Positions 36,974 through 45,972 of a stretch of 64,000 nt of DNA are shown in pieces; the stretch's first letter is position 1, and the number at the start of each line of letters is the position of its first letter. This DNA comes from Methylobacterium terrae (GTDB lineage: Bacteria > Pseudomonadota > Alphaproteobacteria > Rhizobiales > Beijerinckiaceae), in the NCBI RefSeq assembly GCF_003173755.1, contig NZ_CP029553.1, positions 1,752,501 to 1,816,500 of the forward strand, in the 5' to 3' direction. Below the pieces are notes generated by a model that worked only from the letters and a program-made list of their open reading frames with translations, had not been told where the DNA came from and searched no databases. A program made the translations under genes and the position numbers.

Positions 36974-38137
36974 TCAGGCCGCGAGCTCGGCCACCACGGC
37001 GTTGAGCACCGGCGCCCCCTTCGGGGTCGCCGCGAGGCGATCGTCGGGCCTGCGCGCGACGAGGCCCGCCTCGACGAGGCCGGCGACGCGGTCCGGATCG
37101 AGGGAACGCCCCGCGAGCGCGGCGTAGCGCGCCGGATCGATGCCCTCGCGCAGGCGCAGGCCCATCATCAGGAACTCGTCGGCCTGGTCGCCGGGGCTCA
37201 AGGCTTCCGTCTCGACGATGCCGTGCCCCTCGCACTCGGCGCGGGCGAGCCAGGCCTCCGGGTTGCGCTCGGTCGAGGTGCCGGTGCGGCCCTCGGGCAG
37301 GACCAGGCGGCCATGGGCGCCGGGGCCGATGCCCGCATACTCGCCGTAGCGCCAGTAGAGCAGGTTGTGGCGCGATTCGGCGCCGGGCCGGGCGTGGTTC
37401 GAGATCTCGTAGGCCGGCAGGCCGGCGGCCGCGCAGACCTCCTGCGTCACGTCGTAGAGGACCCGCGCCGTGTCGTCGTCCGGCACGGCGAGCTTGCCGG
37501 CGGCGGCGAGCCCGTAGAACGGCGTCCCCTCCTCGATGGTGAGCTGGTAGAGCGAGAGGTGCTCCGCCGCCCGGTCGATCGCCCCGCGCAGCTCCGCCGC
37601 CCAGGCCTCGGGCGTCTGGTCGGGGCGGGCGTAGATCAGGTCGAAGGAGGTGCGCTCGAAATGCGCCGCGGCGGTCTCGACCGCCCGCAGCGCCTCCGCG
37701 GTGCTGTGGAGCCGGCCGAGCTTCCTCAGCGAGGCGTCGTCGAGGGCCTGGACCCCGAGCGAGACCCGGTTGACCCCGGCGGCCCGGTAGCCGCGGAACC
37801 GGCCGGCCTCGACGCTGGTGGGGTTGGCTTCCAGCGTCACCTCGACGTCGGGCGCCATGCTCCAGGCTCCCGCCACCGCGTCGAGGAGCGCGCCGACCGT
37901 CGCCGGCTCCATCAGCGAGGGCGTGCCGCCGCCGAGGAAGATGCTGGTGACGGTGCGGCCCGGCGCGAGCGCGGCGGCGTGCGCGATCTCCCGCGCGAAG
38001 GCGGCGCGCCACCGCGCCTGGTCGATGGCCGCGTGGCGGACGTGGCTGTTGAAGTCGCAGTACGGGCACTTCGCGGCGCAGAAGGGCCAGTGCAGGTAGA
38101 CCCCGAAGCCGACGTCCCGGGTCGGATGTTCGATCAT
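36974..38137 (-). CDS. hemW: Radical SAM protein HemW
   Basis: A 387-residue radical SAM protein. The 4Fe-4S ligands Cys20, Cys24 and Cys27 are in WPFCAAKCPYCDF; GGGTPSLM, VSLGVQALDD and the HemN C-terminal domain follow. The coproporphyrinogen oxidase HemN has an extra cysteine (CxxxCxxCxC) that is absent here (CDFN follows), which supports HemW, a heme chaperone for respiratory enzymes, rather than a dehydrogenase. Convergent with the lipoprotein gene. Confidence 0.9.
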   Translation of the reverse strand: MIEHPTRDVGFGVYLHWPFCAAKCPYCDFNSHVRHAAIDQARWRAAFAREIAHAAALAPGRTVTSIFLGGGTPSLMEPATVGALLDAVAGAWSMAPDVEVTLEANPTSVEAGRFRGYRAAGVNRVSLGVQALDDASLRKLGRLHSTAEALRAVETAAAHFERTSFDLIYARPDQTPEAWAAELRGAIDRAAEHLSLYQLTIEEGTPFYGLAAAGKLAVPDDDTARVLYDVTQEVCAAAGLPAYEISNHARPGAESRHNLLYWRYGEYAGIGPGAHGRLVLPEGRTGTSTERNPEAWLARAECEGHGIVETEALSPGDQADEFLMMGLRLREGIDPARYAALAGRSLDPDRVAGLVEAGLVARRPDDRLAATPKGAPVLNAVVAELAA

Positions 38138-38185
38138 CCGGCGGATGTGCCGACCTTGGGGCCGCGGCGCAAGGGGCTGCGGCGC

Positions 38186-38497
38186 CTACACCGGCAGGCC
38201 GTGATGCCGCCTTGCGATCAGGCATTCCGGATCGCCGGGCTCGCAGGTGCGGCACACCTCCGGGCGCACCGCGTAGACCTTGCAGGCCACCCGCTCCCCG
38301 ACGCGGCCCTCGAGGGCCGAGCAGCGCTCGCCCTCGCAACGCATCCGCCCGGCCGGATCGTCGACATACGCCGCCGGGATGCGGGCGATGTCGGCATCGT
38401 CCTCGGTGCTGAAGCGCGGCCACTCGGCCGAGTACGCGCAGCAGGCCCCGCATTCCTGGCAGGCGAAGCCGCCCGGGTCGGCGGGGTCGCGCGTCAC
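38186..38497 (-). CDS. YkgJ family cysteine cluster protein
   Basis: A 103-residue protein with the cluster CQECGACC (Cys13, 16, 19, 20) and later Cys residues in CEGERCSALEG, ACKVYAVRPEVCRTC, the pattern of the zinc- or iron-chelating CxxCxxCC (UPF0153) family. Its ATG overlaps the stop of the thioesterase gene by four bases, so the two are translationally coupled. Function of the family is unknown. Confidence 0.85.
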   Translation of the reverse strand: MTRDPADPGGFACQECGACCAYSAEWPRFSTEDDADIARIPAAYVDDPAGRMRCEGERCSALEGRVGERVACKVYAVRPEVCRTCEPGDPECLIARRHHGLPV

Positions 38498-38910
38498 GGG
38501 GTCAGGCCCGGCGCCGCCGGGGGGATCGGGCGCGGGCGGCCGTCGTCGTCGATCGCCACGAAGGTGAACACCCCGACCGTCACCTTCTCGCGGGTCTGGG
38601 TGCGGAAGCGCCGGGCCCAGGCCTCGATCTGGATCCGCATCGAGGTGCGCCCGGTGGCCACCACCTGGGTGTAGACGCAGAGCACGTCGCCGACCCGGAC
38701 CGGCCGCAGGAAGGTCATGCCGTCGACCGCCACCGTGACCACGCGTCCCTGCCCGTGCTCGACCCCGGCGATGCCGCCGGCCTGGTCCATCTGCGACATC
38801 ACCCAGCCGCCGAAGATGTCGCCGTTGGCGTTGGTGTCGGCGGGCATCGCGATGGTCCGCACCGTGAGGTCGCCCTGCGGGCGCCCGCCCGTGTCCTCGG
38901 TCTGCGCCAT
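38494..38910 (-). CDS. Acyl-CoA thioesterase, YciA type
   Basis: A 138-residue hotdog-fold thioesterase hydrolysing acyl-CoAs. The family core is PADTNANGDIFGGWVMSQMDQAGG (quoted over residues 24-47 only in part here: NGDIFGGWVM carries the catalytic Asp region), then VTVAVDGMTFLRPV and FTFVAIDDDGRPRPIP. The frame extends to 39042, but the ATG at 38910 with GGAGGCTGGGG fits the family length. Coupled to the YkgJ gene downstream. Confidence 0.9.
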   Translation of the reverse strand: MAQTEDTGGRPQGDLTVRTIAMPADTNANGDIFGGWVMSQMDQAGGIAGVEHGQGRVVTVAVDGMTFLRPVRVGDVLCVYTQVVATGRTSMRIQIEAWARRFRTQTREKVTVGVFTFVAIDDDGRPRPIPPAAPGLTP

Positions 38911-39086
38911 GATGCCCCAGCCTCCCCCAAGGTCACTCGCACCAGGTCCACTCGCCCCTGGTCTCCCGCGCGAGCATAGGGCATCGAGGCGCCGGAGCGC
39001 GAGCGCCCCGAATCGACGGTCCGCGGTTTCTTCCCCCCGCACTCGGCCCTAGGTTCGGCGGCACGCCATCAGCCGGAGGACGCACC

Positions 39087-39455
39087 ATGATCCAGGGCCA
39101 CCCCACCAGCGGCGCGGAAGCCGACCGCGACTGCCCGGTCCCCCTCGCGACCCTCGGGGAGATCTACCGGGCCGAGCCGGAGGACCTGCCGGACCTCCTC
39201 GACGCCCTGCCGGTGGAGACCCGCGCCAAGCTCGCGGGCTACCTCTACGCCAAGAGCCACACCCATAAGCTCGGCCTCACCGTCGCCCGCACCTGCGGCA
39301 AGGACGACCTCGTGAAGGCGCTCGGCGAGATCGGCGCCGTGGTCCACGGCCAGGCCCACCTGCCGCCGCCCAAGCCCGTGCAGGCCGCGCCCGCCGCGCC
39401 CCAGGCCCGCAAGATCAGCCTCGGCGGCTCGGGGGCGAAGCGCAGCTTCGATTGA
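39087..39455 (+). CDS. Hypothetical protein, 122 residues
   Basis: I do not recognise this protein. It has a strong GGAGGA ribosome-binding site and steady coding character. It is soluble and mostly helical; residues 25-80 look like a compact domain (LATLGEIYRAEPEDLPDLL, then LPVETRAKLAGYLYAKS), and the last 35 residues are proline- and alanine-rich with a basic end. No cysteine cluster or transmembrane segment. It lies alone between a thioesterase and an M20 deacylase on the other strand. Confidence 0.7.
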   Translation: MIQGHPTSGAEADRDCPVPLATLGEIYRAEPEDLPDLLDALPVETRAKLAGYLYAKSHTHKLGLTVARTCGKDDLVKALGEIGAVVHGQAHLPPPKPVQAAPAAPQARKISLGGSGAKRSFD

Positions 39456-39485
39456 CAAGGTCCGGGCCCCGACGGGGCCCGCCCC

Positions 39486-40769
39486 TCAGAGGCTTTCGGT
39501 GCCGCACCACTCGGCGACGAACAGGGCCATCGCGGTGGTGATGCGCTTCAGCGAGGCGAGGCTCACCCGCTCGTCGAAGCCGTGGATGTTCTCGCTCTTC
39601 GGCCCGTAGCAGAGCGCCGGCACCCGGTCGTAGAGGGCGTGGACCCGGGTATCGAGGTAGCCGGCGGTCATGAAGCTCCTGAGCTGCGCCCCCGTCGCCG
39701 CCGCGTGCGCCCGGCCGAGCACGGCCTCGGCCTCCGAGCCCTCCTCCAGCACGTAGCCCTCGGCGAAGAAGCCGTGGAAGCCGACCTGCGGCGGGCTGTT
39801 CGACAGGAACGCGTCGTCGCGGGCGAAGGCCTGCACCGCCGCCTCGATCTCGCGGGCGGCCTGCGCCGCGCTGGTGCCCGGATAGATCGCGATGCGGCAG
39901 TCGATCCGGCACCAGGCCGGCACCGAGGAGGCCCAGTCGCCGCCCTCGATCCGGCCGATATTGAGGTTGATCGGGTGCGCCTCGCCCTCGAAATGCGGGC
40001 GACCGGCCTTGTCGGCGTTCCAGCGCGCCTCGAGTTCCCGCAGCGCCCCGATCACCCGGTAGGCCGCGTCGATGGCGTTCGCGCCCGTGCCCATTTCGCG
40101 CACGTGGACCGGCCGGCCCCGGACCTCGACACGGAACCACAGCACGCCGGTATTGGCGCGCACCAGCATCTCCTCCTCGGGCTCGGGGATCAGCACCGCG
40201 TCGGCGCGGTAGCCGCGCAGGTGGGTCATCAGGGCGCCGTTGCCGGTCGATTCCTCCTCGACCACCGATTGCAGGGTCACGGTGGCGGCAGGCTGGAGGC
40301 CGAGGCTGCGGAGCGCGTCAAGAGCGAACAGGTTGGCGGCGTGCCCGGCCTTCATGTCGGCGCCGCCGCGGCCGTAGAGCCAGTCGCCCTCGACCACCGG
40401 CTCGAAGGGCGGGTGGGTCCAGAGGTCGGCGGGGCCCGGCGGCACCACGTCGACATGGGCCTGGAGGATCAGCGAGCGCCCCCGCTCCTCCCGCGGCCGG
40501 TGGATGCCGACGACGATCGGCGCCTCGGAATGCTCCGGGCTGAAGCGTGCCCCGCCCGGATGCGCCTCGATCTGCGCCCGGTCCATGGCGAAGCGGTCCA
40601 TGGCGTAGCCGCGCTCACGGTACTCACGGAACACGAAGTCCTGGATCGCCTGCTCGTCGCCCCGGATCGAGGGGAAGCGCATCAGCGCCTGGGTGTGGGC
40701 GATCTGCTCGGAGAAACCGTCGGCGACGGCCGTGATGATGCGGTCGCGCAACGCAGGGTCCAGGGGCAT
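39486..40769 (-). CDS. ArgE/DapE family M20 deacylase
   Basis: A 427-residue zinc-dependent deacylase. Metal ligands His105 and Asp107 (LQAHVDVVPPG), Asp138 (GRGGADMKAG), the Glu171-Glu173 stretch (VVEEESTGNG) with the general base, and a late His (SENIHGFDERV) are all present. The lid domain is about 205-330. GAGGAG precedes the ATG. The family removes acyl groups from amino acids such as acetylornithine or succinyl-diaminopimelate; the substrate here is open because the gene has no biosynthetic neighbours. Confidence 0.88.
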   Translation of the reverse strand: MPLDPALRDRIITAVADGFSEQIAHTQALMRFPSIRGDEQAIQDFVFREYRERGYAMDRFAMDRAQIEAHPGGARFSPEHSEAPIVVGIHRPREERGRSLILQAHVDVVPPGPADLWTHPPFEPVVEGDWLYGRGGADMKAGHAANLFALDALRSLGLQPAATVTLQSVVEEESTGNGALMTHLRGYRADAVLIPEPEEEMLVRANTGVLWFRVEVRGRPVHVREMGTGANAIDAAYRVIGALRELEARWNADKAGRPHFEGEAHPINLNIGRIEGGDWASSVPAWCRIDCRIAIYPGTSAAQAAREIEAAVQAFARDDAFLSNSPPQVGFHGFFAEGYVLEEGSEAEAVLGRAHAAATGAQLRSFMTAGYLDTRVHALYDRVPALCYGPKSENIHGFDERVSLASLKRITTAMALFVAEWCGTESL

Positions 40770-41004
40770 CGGGGGCTCCTCTCAAGGCGCCCCCGTCATA
40801 GCCTGGGAAGCGGCGCAGCACCTATGCCCTGGGCACGTGATGCCGTGCGCCGCCGACCAGGCAGTCACGTCGAACCGGGGTCTTCATCGCCAACTCACCG
40901 CGCCACTCGCGGGGCCGCGAAAGCGGAGCCCGGGGTGACGCGGCGGATACGACCGGCTTGGAGGAGAGGTCGTCCTGCGGGCGATCGGACGGGAATCGGG
41001 GGGA

Positions 41005-42576
41005 CTACGCCCCCAGCCGCCCGATGACGTGATCCGCCACCCTGAGCGAGTTGGCGATGATCGTCAGCGTCGGGTTCACGGCGCCGATCGAGGGAAAGAA
41101 GCTCGCGTCGGTGACGTAGAGGTTGTCGAGCTCGTGCGCCTTGCAGTCGAGGTCGAGGACGGATGTCGCCGGGTCGGTGCCGAAGCGCAGCGTGCCGGCC
41201 TGGTGGGCGGTGCCGCCGATCGGCACGTCCTTGCCGAGGTAGAGCGAGCGGTCGAACAGGTGCGGGTGGATGTCGAGCTTCGTGCACAGGTCGCGCAGCT
41301 TGGCCTTGAGCCGGTGCAGCGCCTCCTCGTTGGTCTGCTTCAGGTCGAGCCGGACCTTCGCCCCGTCGTAGAAGATCCGGTTCTCCGGGATCGGCAGGTC
41401 CTCGGTGGTGAGCCAGAAGTCGAGGGAGTGCCTGGCGATCCAGTCGAACGGCTTCTCCGGAAACCATTGCAGGAAGCCCGGCAGGCCCTCGCCGTGGATC
41501 TGCACCCCGTCCGACTTGCCGACCATCTGGATGTGGCCCAGCGGAAACTCCCAGTCGTCGGCGCCGAAGTAGAAGTCGTTGAGGCCGAGGGTCTTCTGGA
41601 ACTTCGTCGGGTTCGGGGTGCGCGAGATCGCGAGCACCGTCGAGTTGTTGTGCCGCATGTAGTTGCGGCCGACCTGCCCCGAGCGGTTCGCGAGCCCGTG
41701 CGGGTGGGCGTCGTTGGCGGATCGCAGCATCAGGAGCGCGGAGGAGAGCGCGCCGCAGGCGACCACCACGATGTCGCCGGTGAACACCTCGGTGGCGTCG
41801 CCGCGCTTCACCTCGACGCCGGTGACCGTCCGCCCGGCCGGATCGGTCAGGAGCCGGTCGACGTAGGCGTTCGTCATCAGCGTGAGGTTGTCGTGCGCCG
41901 CCAGCGCCGGGTCGACGCAGGTGATCTGCGCGTCGGCCTTGCCGTTGGTGATGCAGGGATAGCCGTCGAAGGCGTCGCAGCGGATGCAGGCCGAGTGCGG
42001 CAGCGGCTTGCCGTCGCGCTCCTCCAGCCGCACGCCGACCGGCAGGTGGAACGGGTGGTGCCCCTCACGCTTGAGCCCGTCGAACAGCTCCTGGATCCGG
42101 GGCTCGTGGGTGATCGGCGGGTAGGCGTAGGGTTTCGAGGACGGCGGCTCGGTCGGGTCCTCGCCGCGCAGGCCGTGGACGTAGTAGAGCTCCTCCGCCG
42201 CCTGGTAGTAGGGCTCGAACACGTCGTACTTCAGCGGCCATTCCGGCGAGATGCCGTCCGGATGTCGGATTTGATAAAAGTCCTTCTCGCGCAGGCGGAG
42301 CAGGACCGAGCCGTAGACCTTGCTGTTGCCGCCGACGAAGTAGTGCAGGCCGGGATGGAAGCTCGACCCGTCGGCGCCGTACCAGGTCTCCGGCGCCTGG
42401 TAGCGCGCGTCGACGAAGACCGCCTGGCTGTCCCAGTTCTCCCGCTCGCGCGGCAGGTAGTCGCCGCGCTCGAGCAGCAGGATGCGCTTGCCGGTCTGGG
42501 CCAGCCGCCACGCCATGGTGCCGCCGCCCGGCCCCGAGCCGATGATGACGACGTCGTAGTGCCGGTTCTCGCTCAT
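41005..42576 (-). CDS. GMC family FAD-dependent oxidoreductase
   Basis: A 523-residue flavoprotein. The FAD-binding GSGPGGGTMAWRLA starts near residue 13; FVGGNSKVYGSVLLRLRE is the second family signature; the C-terminal end has GGTAHQAGTLRFG, with a candidate catalytic His, and GAVNPTLTIIANSLRVAD. A cluster CIRCDAFDGYPC near residue 195 may bind nothing but is conserved in a subset of bacterial enzymes related to choline and glucoside 3-dehydrogenases. No signal peptide is seen. Divergent from the DoxX-cupin-SMP30-VOC operon, which suggests a shared substrate, an alcohol or sugar. Confidence 0.88.
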   Translation of the reverse strand: MSENRHYDVVIIGSGPGGGTMAWRLAQTGKRILLLERGDYLPRERENWDSQAVFVDARYQAPETWYGADGSSFHPGLHYFVGGNSKVYGSVLLRLREKDFYQIRHPDGISPEWPLKYDVFEPYYQAAEELYYVHGLRGEDPTEPPSSKPYAYPPITHEPRIQELFDGLKREGHHPFHLPVGVRLEERDGKPLPHSACIRCDAFDGYPCITNGKADAQITCVDPALAAHDNLTLMTNAYVDRLLTDPAGRTVTGVEVKRGDATEVFTGDIVVVACGALSSALLMLRSANDAHPHGLANRSGQVGRNYMRHNNSTVLAISRTPNPTKFQKTLGLNDFYFGADDWEFPLGHIQMVGKSDGVQIHGEGLPGFLQWFPEKPFDWIARHSLDFWLTTEDLPIPENRIFYDGAKVRLDLKQTNEEALHRLKAKLRDLCTKLDIHPHLFDRSLYLGKDVPIGGTAHQAGTLRFGTDPATSVLDLDCKAHELDNLYVTDASFFPSIGAVNPTLTIIANSLRVADHVIGRLGA

Positions 42577-42675
42577 CGACGGTGTCTCTTCTCAACGAAA
42601 GCCGCGGGATGACGCAGGGCCCCTCGGCCGTGCGGGGGCATATGGCGGGGCTGGCCCGAACGTCGATCCGCTCCA

Positions 42676-42697
42676 GTTAGCTTTTCGCAACGCAAAC
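42676..42697. promoter_or_regulatory. Imperfect 22-bp palindrome before the DoxX operon
   Basis: Arms GTTAGCTTTTC and GCAACGCAAAC match as an inverted repeat at 8 of 11 positions. It lies 24 bases before the DoxX start and between the two divergent units, so it may be an operator. No regulator gene is adjacent. Confidence 0.35.
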
Positions 42698-42720
42698 CGG
42701 GCAGCGGGGTTCGCAGGTCG

Positions 42721-43191
42721 ATGGCCACCTTCAGCATCGCGGTCGCCTTCGGGGTCAGGCTCCTCCTGGTGATGCTGTTCCTGCCGTTCAGCGCGCTGGA
42801 CAAGATCCTGAACTTCCGCGGTGCGGTGGGGCAGGCGAGGCAGGCGGTGCACGCCACCGCGCCGGCGACGATGCTGATCCTCGCCGGCCTGTTCGTCGAG
42901 ATCGTGATGTCGCTCGGGGTCCTCACCGGCATCGCCGACCGCTTCGCCGCGCTCATCCTCGCCGGCTATTGCGGCGTGACGGCCCTCCTGTGGAAGCAGT
43001 TCTGGAAGCCGGGCGATTTCTGGTCCGGCGGCAAGGGCCGCGAGCTTTTCTGGGATTTCTGGAAGAACCTCGCGCTCGCCGGCGGGTTTCTGCTCGTCAC
43101 CTTCGGCACCGGGGCGAGCACCGTGGAGACGTTCTTCTCACACCCCTTCGCCTCGTCGAAGCCCTACAGCGTCAGCGAGACCGCCCGATGA
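42721..43191 (+). CDS. DoxX-like integral membrane protein
   Basis: A 156-residue protein with four membrane segments (about 5-22, 45-65, 70-90 and 115-132). It fits the DoxX/TQO small-subunit-like family, often associated with quinone or thiosulfate redox partners, but specific activity is not predictable. First gene of a tight operon; its stop overlaps the cupin start by four bases (ATGA). It may link oxidation by the neighbouring GMC flavoenzyme to the membrane, which is speculation. Confidence 0.75.
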   Translation: MATFSIAVAFGVRLLLVMLFLPFSALDKILNFRGAVGQARQAVHATAPATMLILAGLFVEIVMSLGVLTGIADRFAALILAGYCGVTALLWKQFWKPGDFWSGGKGRELFWDFWKNLALAGGFLLVTFGTGASTVETFFSHPFASSKPYSVSETAR

Positions 43192-43634
43192 GCGACGAGA
43201 AGCCCACCATCCCCTACTGGCACCTCTGGGCCGACGCGGACGGGATCAGCCACCAGACCCGGTGCGCCTTCACCGAGTTCGAGCAGAAATCGATGTCGCC
43301 GCCGGCCCCGCCGCAATGGCAGGGCCAGAAGACCCATGACGGCGCGACCGTGTTCGTGACCGTGCAGCCGGTCGGCTGGACCGGAGACTGGCACCCGAAC
43401 CCGAAGCCGCAATGGATCATCCCGCTCTCGGGCCGCTGGTTCGTCGAATCGATGGACGGCACGAGGGTCGAGATGGGCCCGGGCGAGATCTCCTTCGGCG
43501 AGGACCAGAACGTGCGCGAGGTCGACGGCAGGAAGGGCCACCGCTCCGGCACCATCGGCGACGAACCCGCCGTGCTGATGATCGTGCAGGTCGACAAGCC
43601 CCCGACCACCGGGTCGGCCTGCCGGTTCCGGTGA
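43188..43634 (+). CDS. Cupin-like protein in the SMP30 operon
   Basis: A 148-residue protein that I read as a cupin: WHPNPKPQWIIPLSGRWFVESMDG resembles motif 1 (in two parts), and MGPGEISFGEDQNVREVDGRKGH motif 2, though metal ligands are fewer than in standard cupins. The ATG overlaps the DoxX stop. No signal peptide. The catalytic role is unknown; a dioxygenase or isomerase acting on the product of its neighbours is conceivable. Confidence 0.7.
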   Translation: MSDEKPTIPYWHLWADADGISHQTRCAFTEFEQKSMSPPAPPQWQGQKTHDGATVFVTVQPVGWTGDWHPNPKPQWIIPLSGRWFVESMDGTRVEMGPGEISFGEDQNVREVDGRKGHRSGTIGDEPAVLMIVQVDKPPTTGSACRFR

Positions 43635-43638
43635 TTCC

Positions 43639-44541
43639 ATGAACGGGTTCGAGATCCACGACGAGCGCTTCGCGCACTACATCCTGGGCAACGCGCCCCT
43701 GGAGGAGCTGGGCTCCGGCTTCCGCTGGATCGAGGGCCCGGTCTGGATGGGCGACGCCGATTGCCTGCTGTTCCAGGACCTGCCGCGCAACCGCACCATG
43801 CGGTGGATCGAGGGCGCGGGCTTCTCGGTCTACCGCGCGCCCTCGAACTACGCCAACGGCCAGACCCGCGACCGGGAGGGCCGGCTGATCGCCTGCTCGC
43901 ATCGCGGCCGCTGCCTGTATCGGACGGAGCACGACGGCACGGTCACGACGCTCGTCGAGCGCCACGCCGGCAAGCGCCTGAACTCGCCGAACGACGTGGT
44001 GGTGAAGTCCGACGGCACGATCTGGTTCAGCGACCCGGTCTACGGTATTTCCAACGATTACGAGGGCGGACGCCAGCAATCCGAGCAGCCCCCGGCCCTC
44101 TACCGCTTCGATCCGCGGACGAGCGAGATCCGGGCGATGGCCGGCGACTTCGACGGGCCGAACGGCCTCGCCTTCTCGCCCGACGAGCGCCGGCTCTACG
44201 TCGCCGAGACCGGCGACCAGTCGAAGCCGAACCCGCGCCAGTATATCCGCGTGTTCGACGTCGCACCCGACGGCGCGCTGTCGGGCGGCGACGTCTTCCA
44301 CACGATCTCGCCGGGCTATTGCGACGGGATGCGGGTCGACGAGGACGGCAACGTCTGGTCGAGTGCGGCGGACGGCGTCCACTGCATCAGCCCGGAGGGC
44401 AAGCTGATGGGCAAGATCCTGGTGCCGCACCGGGTCTCGAACATCGCCTTCGGGGGTCCGGCCAAGAACCGGCTGTTCATCGGCGGCTCGCACACACTCT
44501 ACGCGATCTTCCTCGACCGGCGCGGGGTGCAGACCCCGTGA
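43639..44541 (+). CDS. SMP-30/gluconolactonase family protein
   Basis: A 300-residue six-bladed beta-propeller lactonase. Family marks: RWIEGPVWMGDADCLLFQD with a metal-binding Glu, LNSPNDVVVKSDGTIWFSDP with Asn and Asp ligands, PNGLAFSPDERRLYVAET and PGYCDGMRVDEDGNVW with the last Asp. It would hydrolyse a sugar lactone or similar ester. It starts four bases after the cupin stop and its own stop overlaps the GTG of the VOC gene, so the operon is tightly coupled. Confidence 0.9.
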   Translation: MNGFEIHDERFAHYILGNAPLEELGSGFRWIEGPVWMGDADCLLFQDLPRNRTMRWIEGAGFSVYRAPSNYANGQTRDREGRLIACSHRGRCLYRTEHDGTVTTLVERHAGKRLNSPNDVVVKSDGTIWFSDPVYGISNDYEGGRQQSEQPPALYRFDPRTSEIRAMAGDFDGPNGLAFSPDERRLYVAETGDQSKPNPRQYIRVFDVAPDGALSGGDVFHTISPGYCDGMRVDEDGNVWSSAADGVHCISPEGKLMGKILVPHRVSNIAFGGPAKNRLFIGGSHTLYAIFLDRRGVQTP

Positions 44542-45461
44542 GCGCCGCTCGCCCGCGCGCCCGTCGCCTCGTCCGGTTCGGCCTCAATTCCGCCGATCCG
44601 GAGCGGCTCGCGGGCTTCTACCGGACGGCGCTCGGCTTCGTCGACGCCGAGGCATCGGCGGAGCCGGACCTCGCCGCCATCGCCGGGTTCACGGCCGCTC
44701 GCGCCGTACCCTTGCGCCTCGGCGATCAGCGCCTCGACCTCACGGCGGTGACGCCGGCGGGCCGGCCCTATCCGGGCGACGTGCCGGGATTCAGTCCGCT
44801 GTTCCAGCACTGCGCGATCATCGTCGCCGACATGGCCGCGGCCCATGCCCGCCTGTCGGCGCATCCGGGCTGGCGCCCGATCTCGACCGACGGCCCGGTG
44901 CGGCTCCCCGCCTCGTCCGGCGGCGTGACCGCGTTCAAGTTCCGCGACCCCGAGGGCCATCCCCTCGAATTGCTGTCCTTCCCGGCGGATGCCGTACCGG
45001 AGGCGTGGCGCGGGCGGGGCGCCGGCGATGTCTGCCTCGGCCTCGACCACTCGGCGATCTCGGTCGCCGATACCGCCCGCAGCGCCGCGTTCTACGAATC
45101 GCTCGGGCTCGCCGTGACGTCGCGCTCGCTCAATACGGGACCCGAACAGGCGCGCCTCGACGCCGTCCCCGAGCCGACCGTCGAGGTGACCGGCCTCGGC
45201 TTCCCGGACGGACGGCCGCCGCATGTCGAGCTGCTGTGCTACCGCGATGCTCCTCCGCAGCCCGCTTCAAACCTCGCGGTCGGCGACGTCGCGGCGACCC
45301 GGCTCGTGATCGCGATGATGGACGAGGAGGCGTTGCGGGCGGCGTGCGCGGCCCATGCCGAGCGGCTCGTCTCGCCCGGACCGGTGCCACGGACCCGGGG
45401 TGGCGCCGACGCGCTCCTGCGCGACCCGGACGGACATCTGGTGTGGCTGACGGCGGGGTGA
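44538..45461 (+). CDS. Two-domain VOC (glyoxalase/dioxygenase) protein
   Basis: A 307-residue protein with two vicinal-oxygen-chelate domains, about 10-155 and 165-307. Metal-ligand positions are visible in LFQHCAIIVAD and DPEGHPLELLSF for the first and GLDHSAISVADTARSAAFYES, PHVELLCY and DPDGHLVWL for the second. The start is GTG overlapping the SMP30 stop (GTGA). Ring-cleavage dioxygenase, epimerase and lyase activities all occur in this fold. It closes the four-gene operon. Confidence 0.85.
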   Translation: MSAARPRARRLVRFGLNSADPERLAGFYRTALGFVDAEASAEPDLAAIAGFTAARAVPLRLGDQRLDLTAVTPAGRPYPGDVPGFSPLFQHCAIIVADMAAAHARLSAHPGWRPISTDGPVRLPASSGGVTAFKFRDPEGHPLELLSFPADAVPEAWRGRGAGDVCLGLDHSAISVADTARSAAFYESLGLAVTSRSLNTGPEQARLDAVPEPTVEVTGLGFPDGRPPHVELLCYRDAPPQPASNLAVGDVAATRLVIAMMDEEALRAACAAHAERLVSPGPVPRTRGGADALLRDPDGHLVWLTAG

Positions 45462-45600
45462 TGCAAGGCTCGCGTCGGATATCCAACGCGGCACGACGTC
45501 CGGTGCGGATCGTCTCTCACCCGGGGCCATCCCGAGGTGCTGCGCGCAGGTCCGAGCGGGTACCGGTCGGCCCTCACGTCAGCGCGCGACAACGACGACG

Positions 45601-45972
45601 TCAGGCCGCCAGGCCCGGCCGGGTGCGCGGCGGCGGGACGGGCTGGCCGCCGAGGCGCTGCAGCGCGATCTCGGCGCCGCGGCGCGACTGCTTGAGGGCG
45701 ACGAGGGCCGACCAGCGCATCGTCACCTCGTGCCGAGCGACGAACCGGCCGGCGGCGTCGTAACGGCGCCAGCCGCAGCGCTCGCGGCCGGCCTCGTCGG
45801 TCTCGTCGTAGGTCTCGTAGCGGGCCACCAGGGCGCCGGCGGCGTCGAACTCGTCGTGGTACCAGCACACGCCGTCCATCGGGGCGCCGCGGCTGCGCGA
45901 GCCCCGGATCACCAGCCGATGCGCGACGGGCGTGCGGAAGATCGTCTCGAACACGGGCGGCTGGAACAGCAT
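45601..45972 (-). CDS. Hypothetical protein, 123 residues
   Basis: I do not recognise a family. The most likely start is the ATG at 45972 with GGGAGGG upstream; the frame is open to 46113. The protein has repeated beta-strand pairs with Asp/Gly turns (YHDEFDAAGALVARYETYD and RRYDAAGRFVARHEVT), resembling YD-like or MORN-like antiparallel repeats, and a basic C-terminal helix. No signal peptide or membrane segment. Convergent with the VOC gene. Confidence 0.6.
   Translation of the reverse strand: MLFQPPVFETIFRTPVAHRLVIRGSRSRGAPMDGVCWYHDEFDAAGALVARYETYDETDEAGRERCGWRRYDAAGRFVARHEVTMRWSALVALKQSRRGAEIALQRLGGQPVPPPRTRPGLAA

Noticed and set aside
36974..38137. HemN coproporphyrinogen dehydrogenase
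   Set aside because: The fourth cysteine of CxxxCxxCxC is missing, which points to HemW instead.
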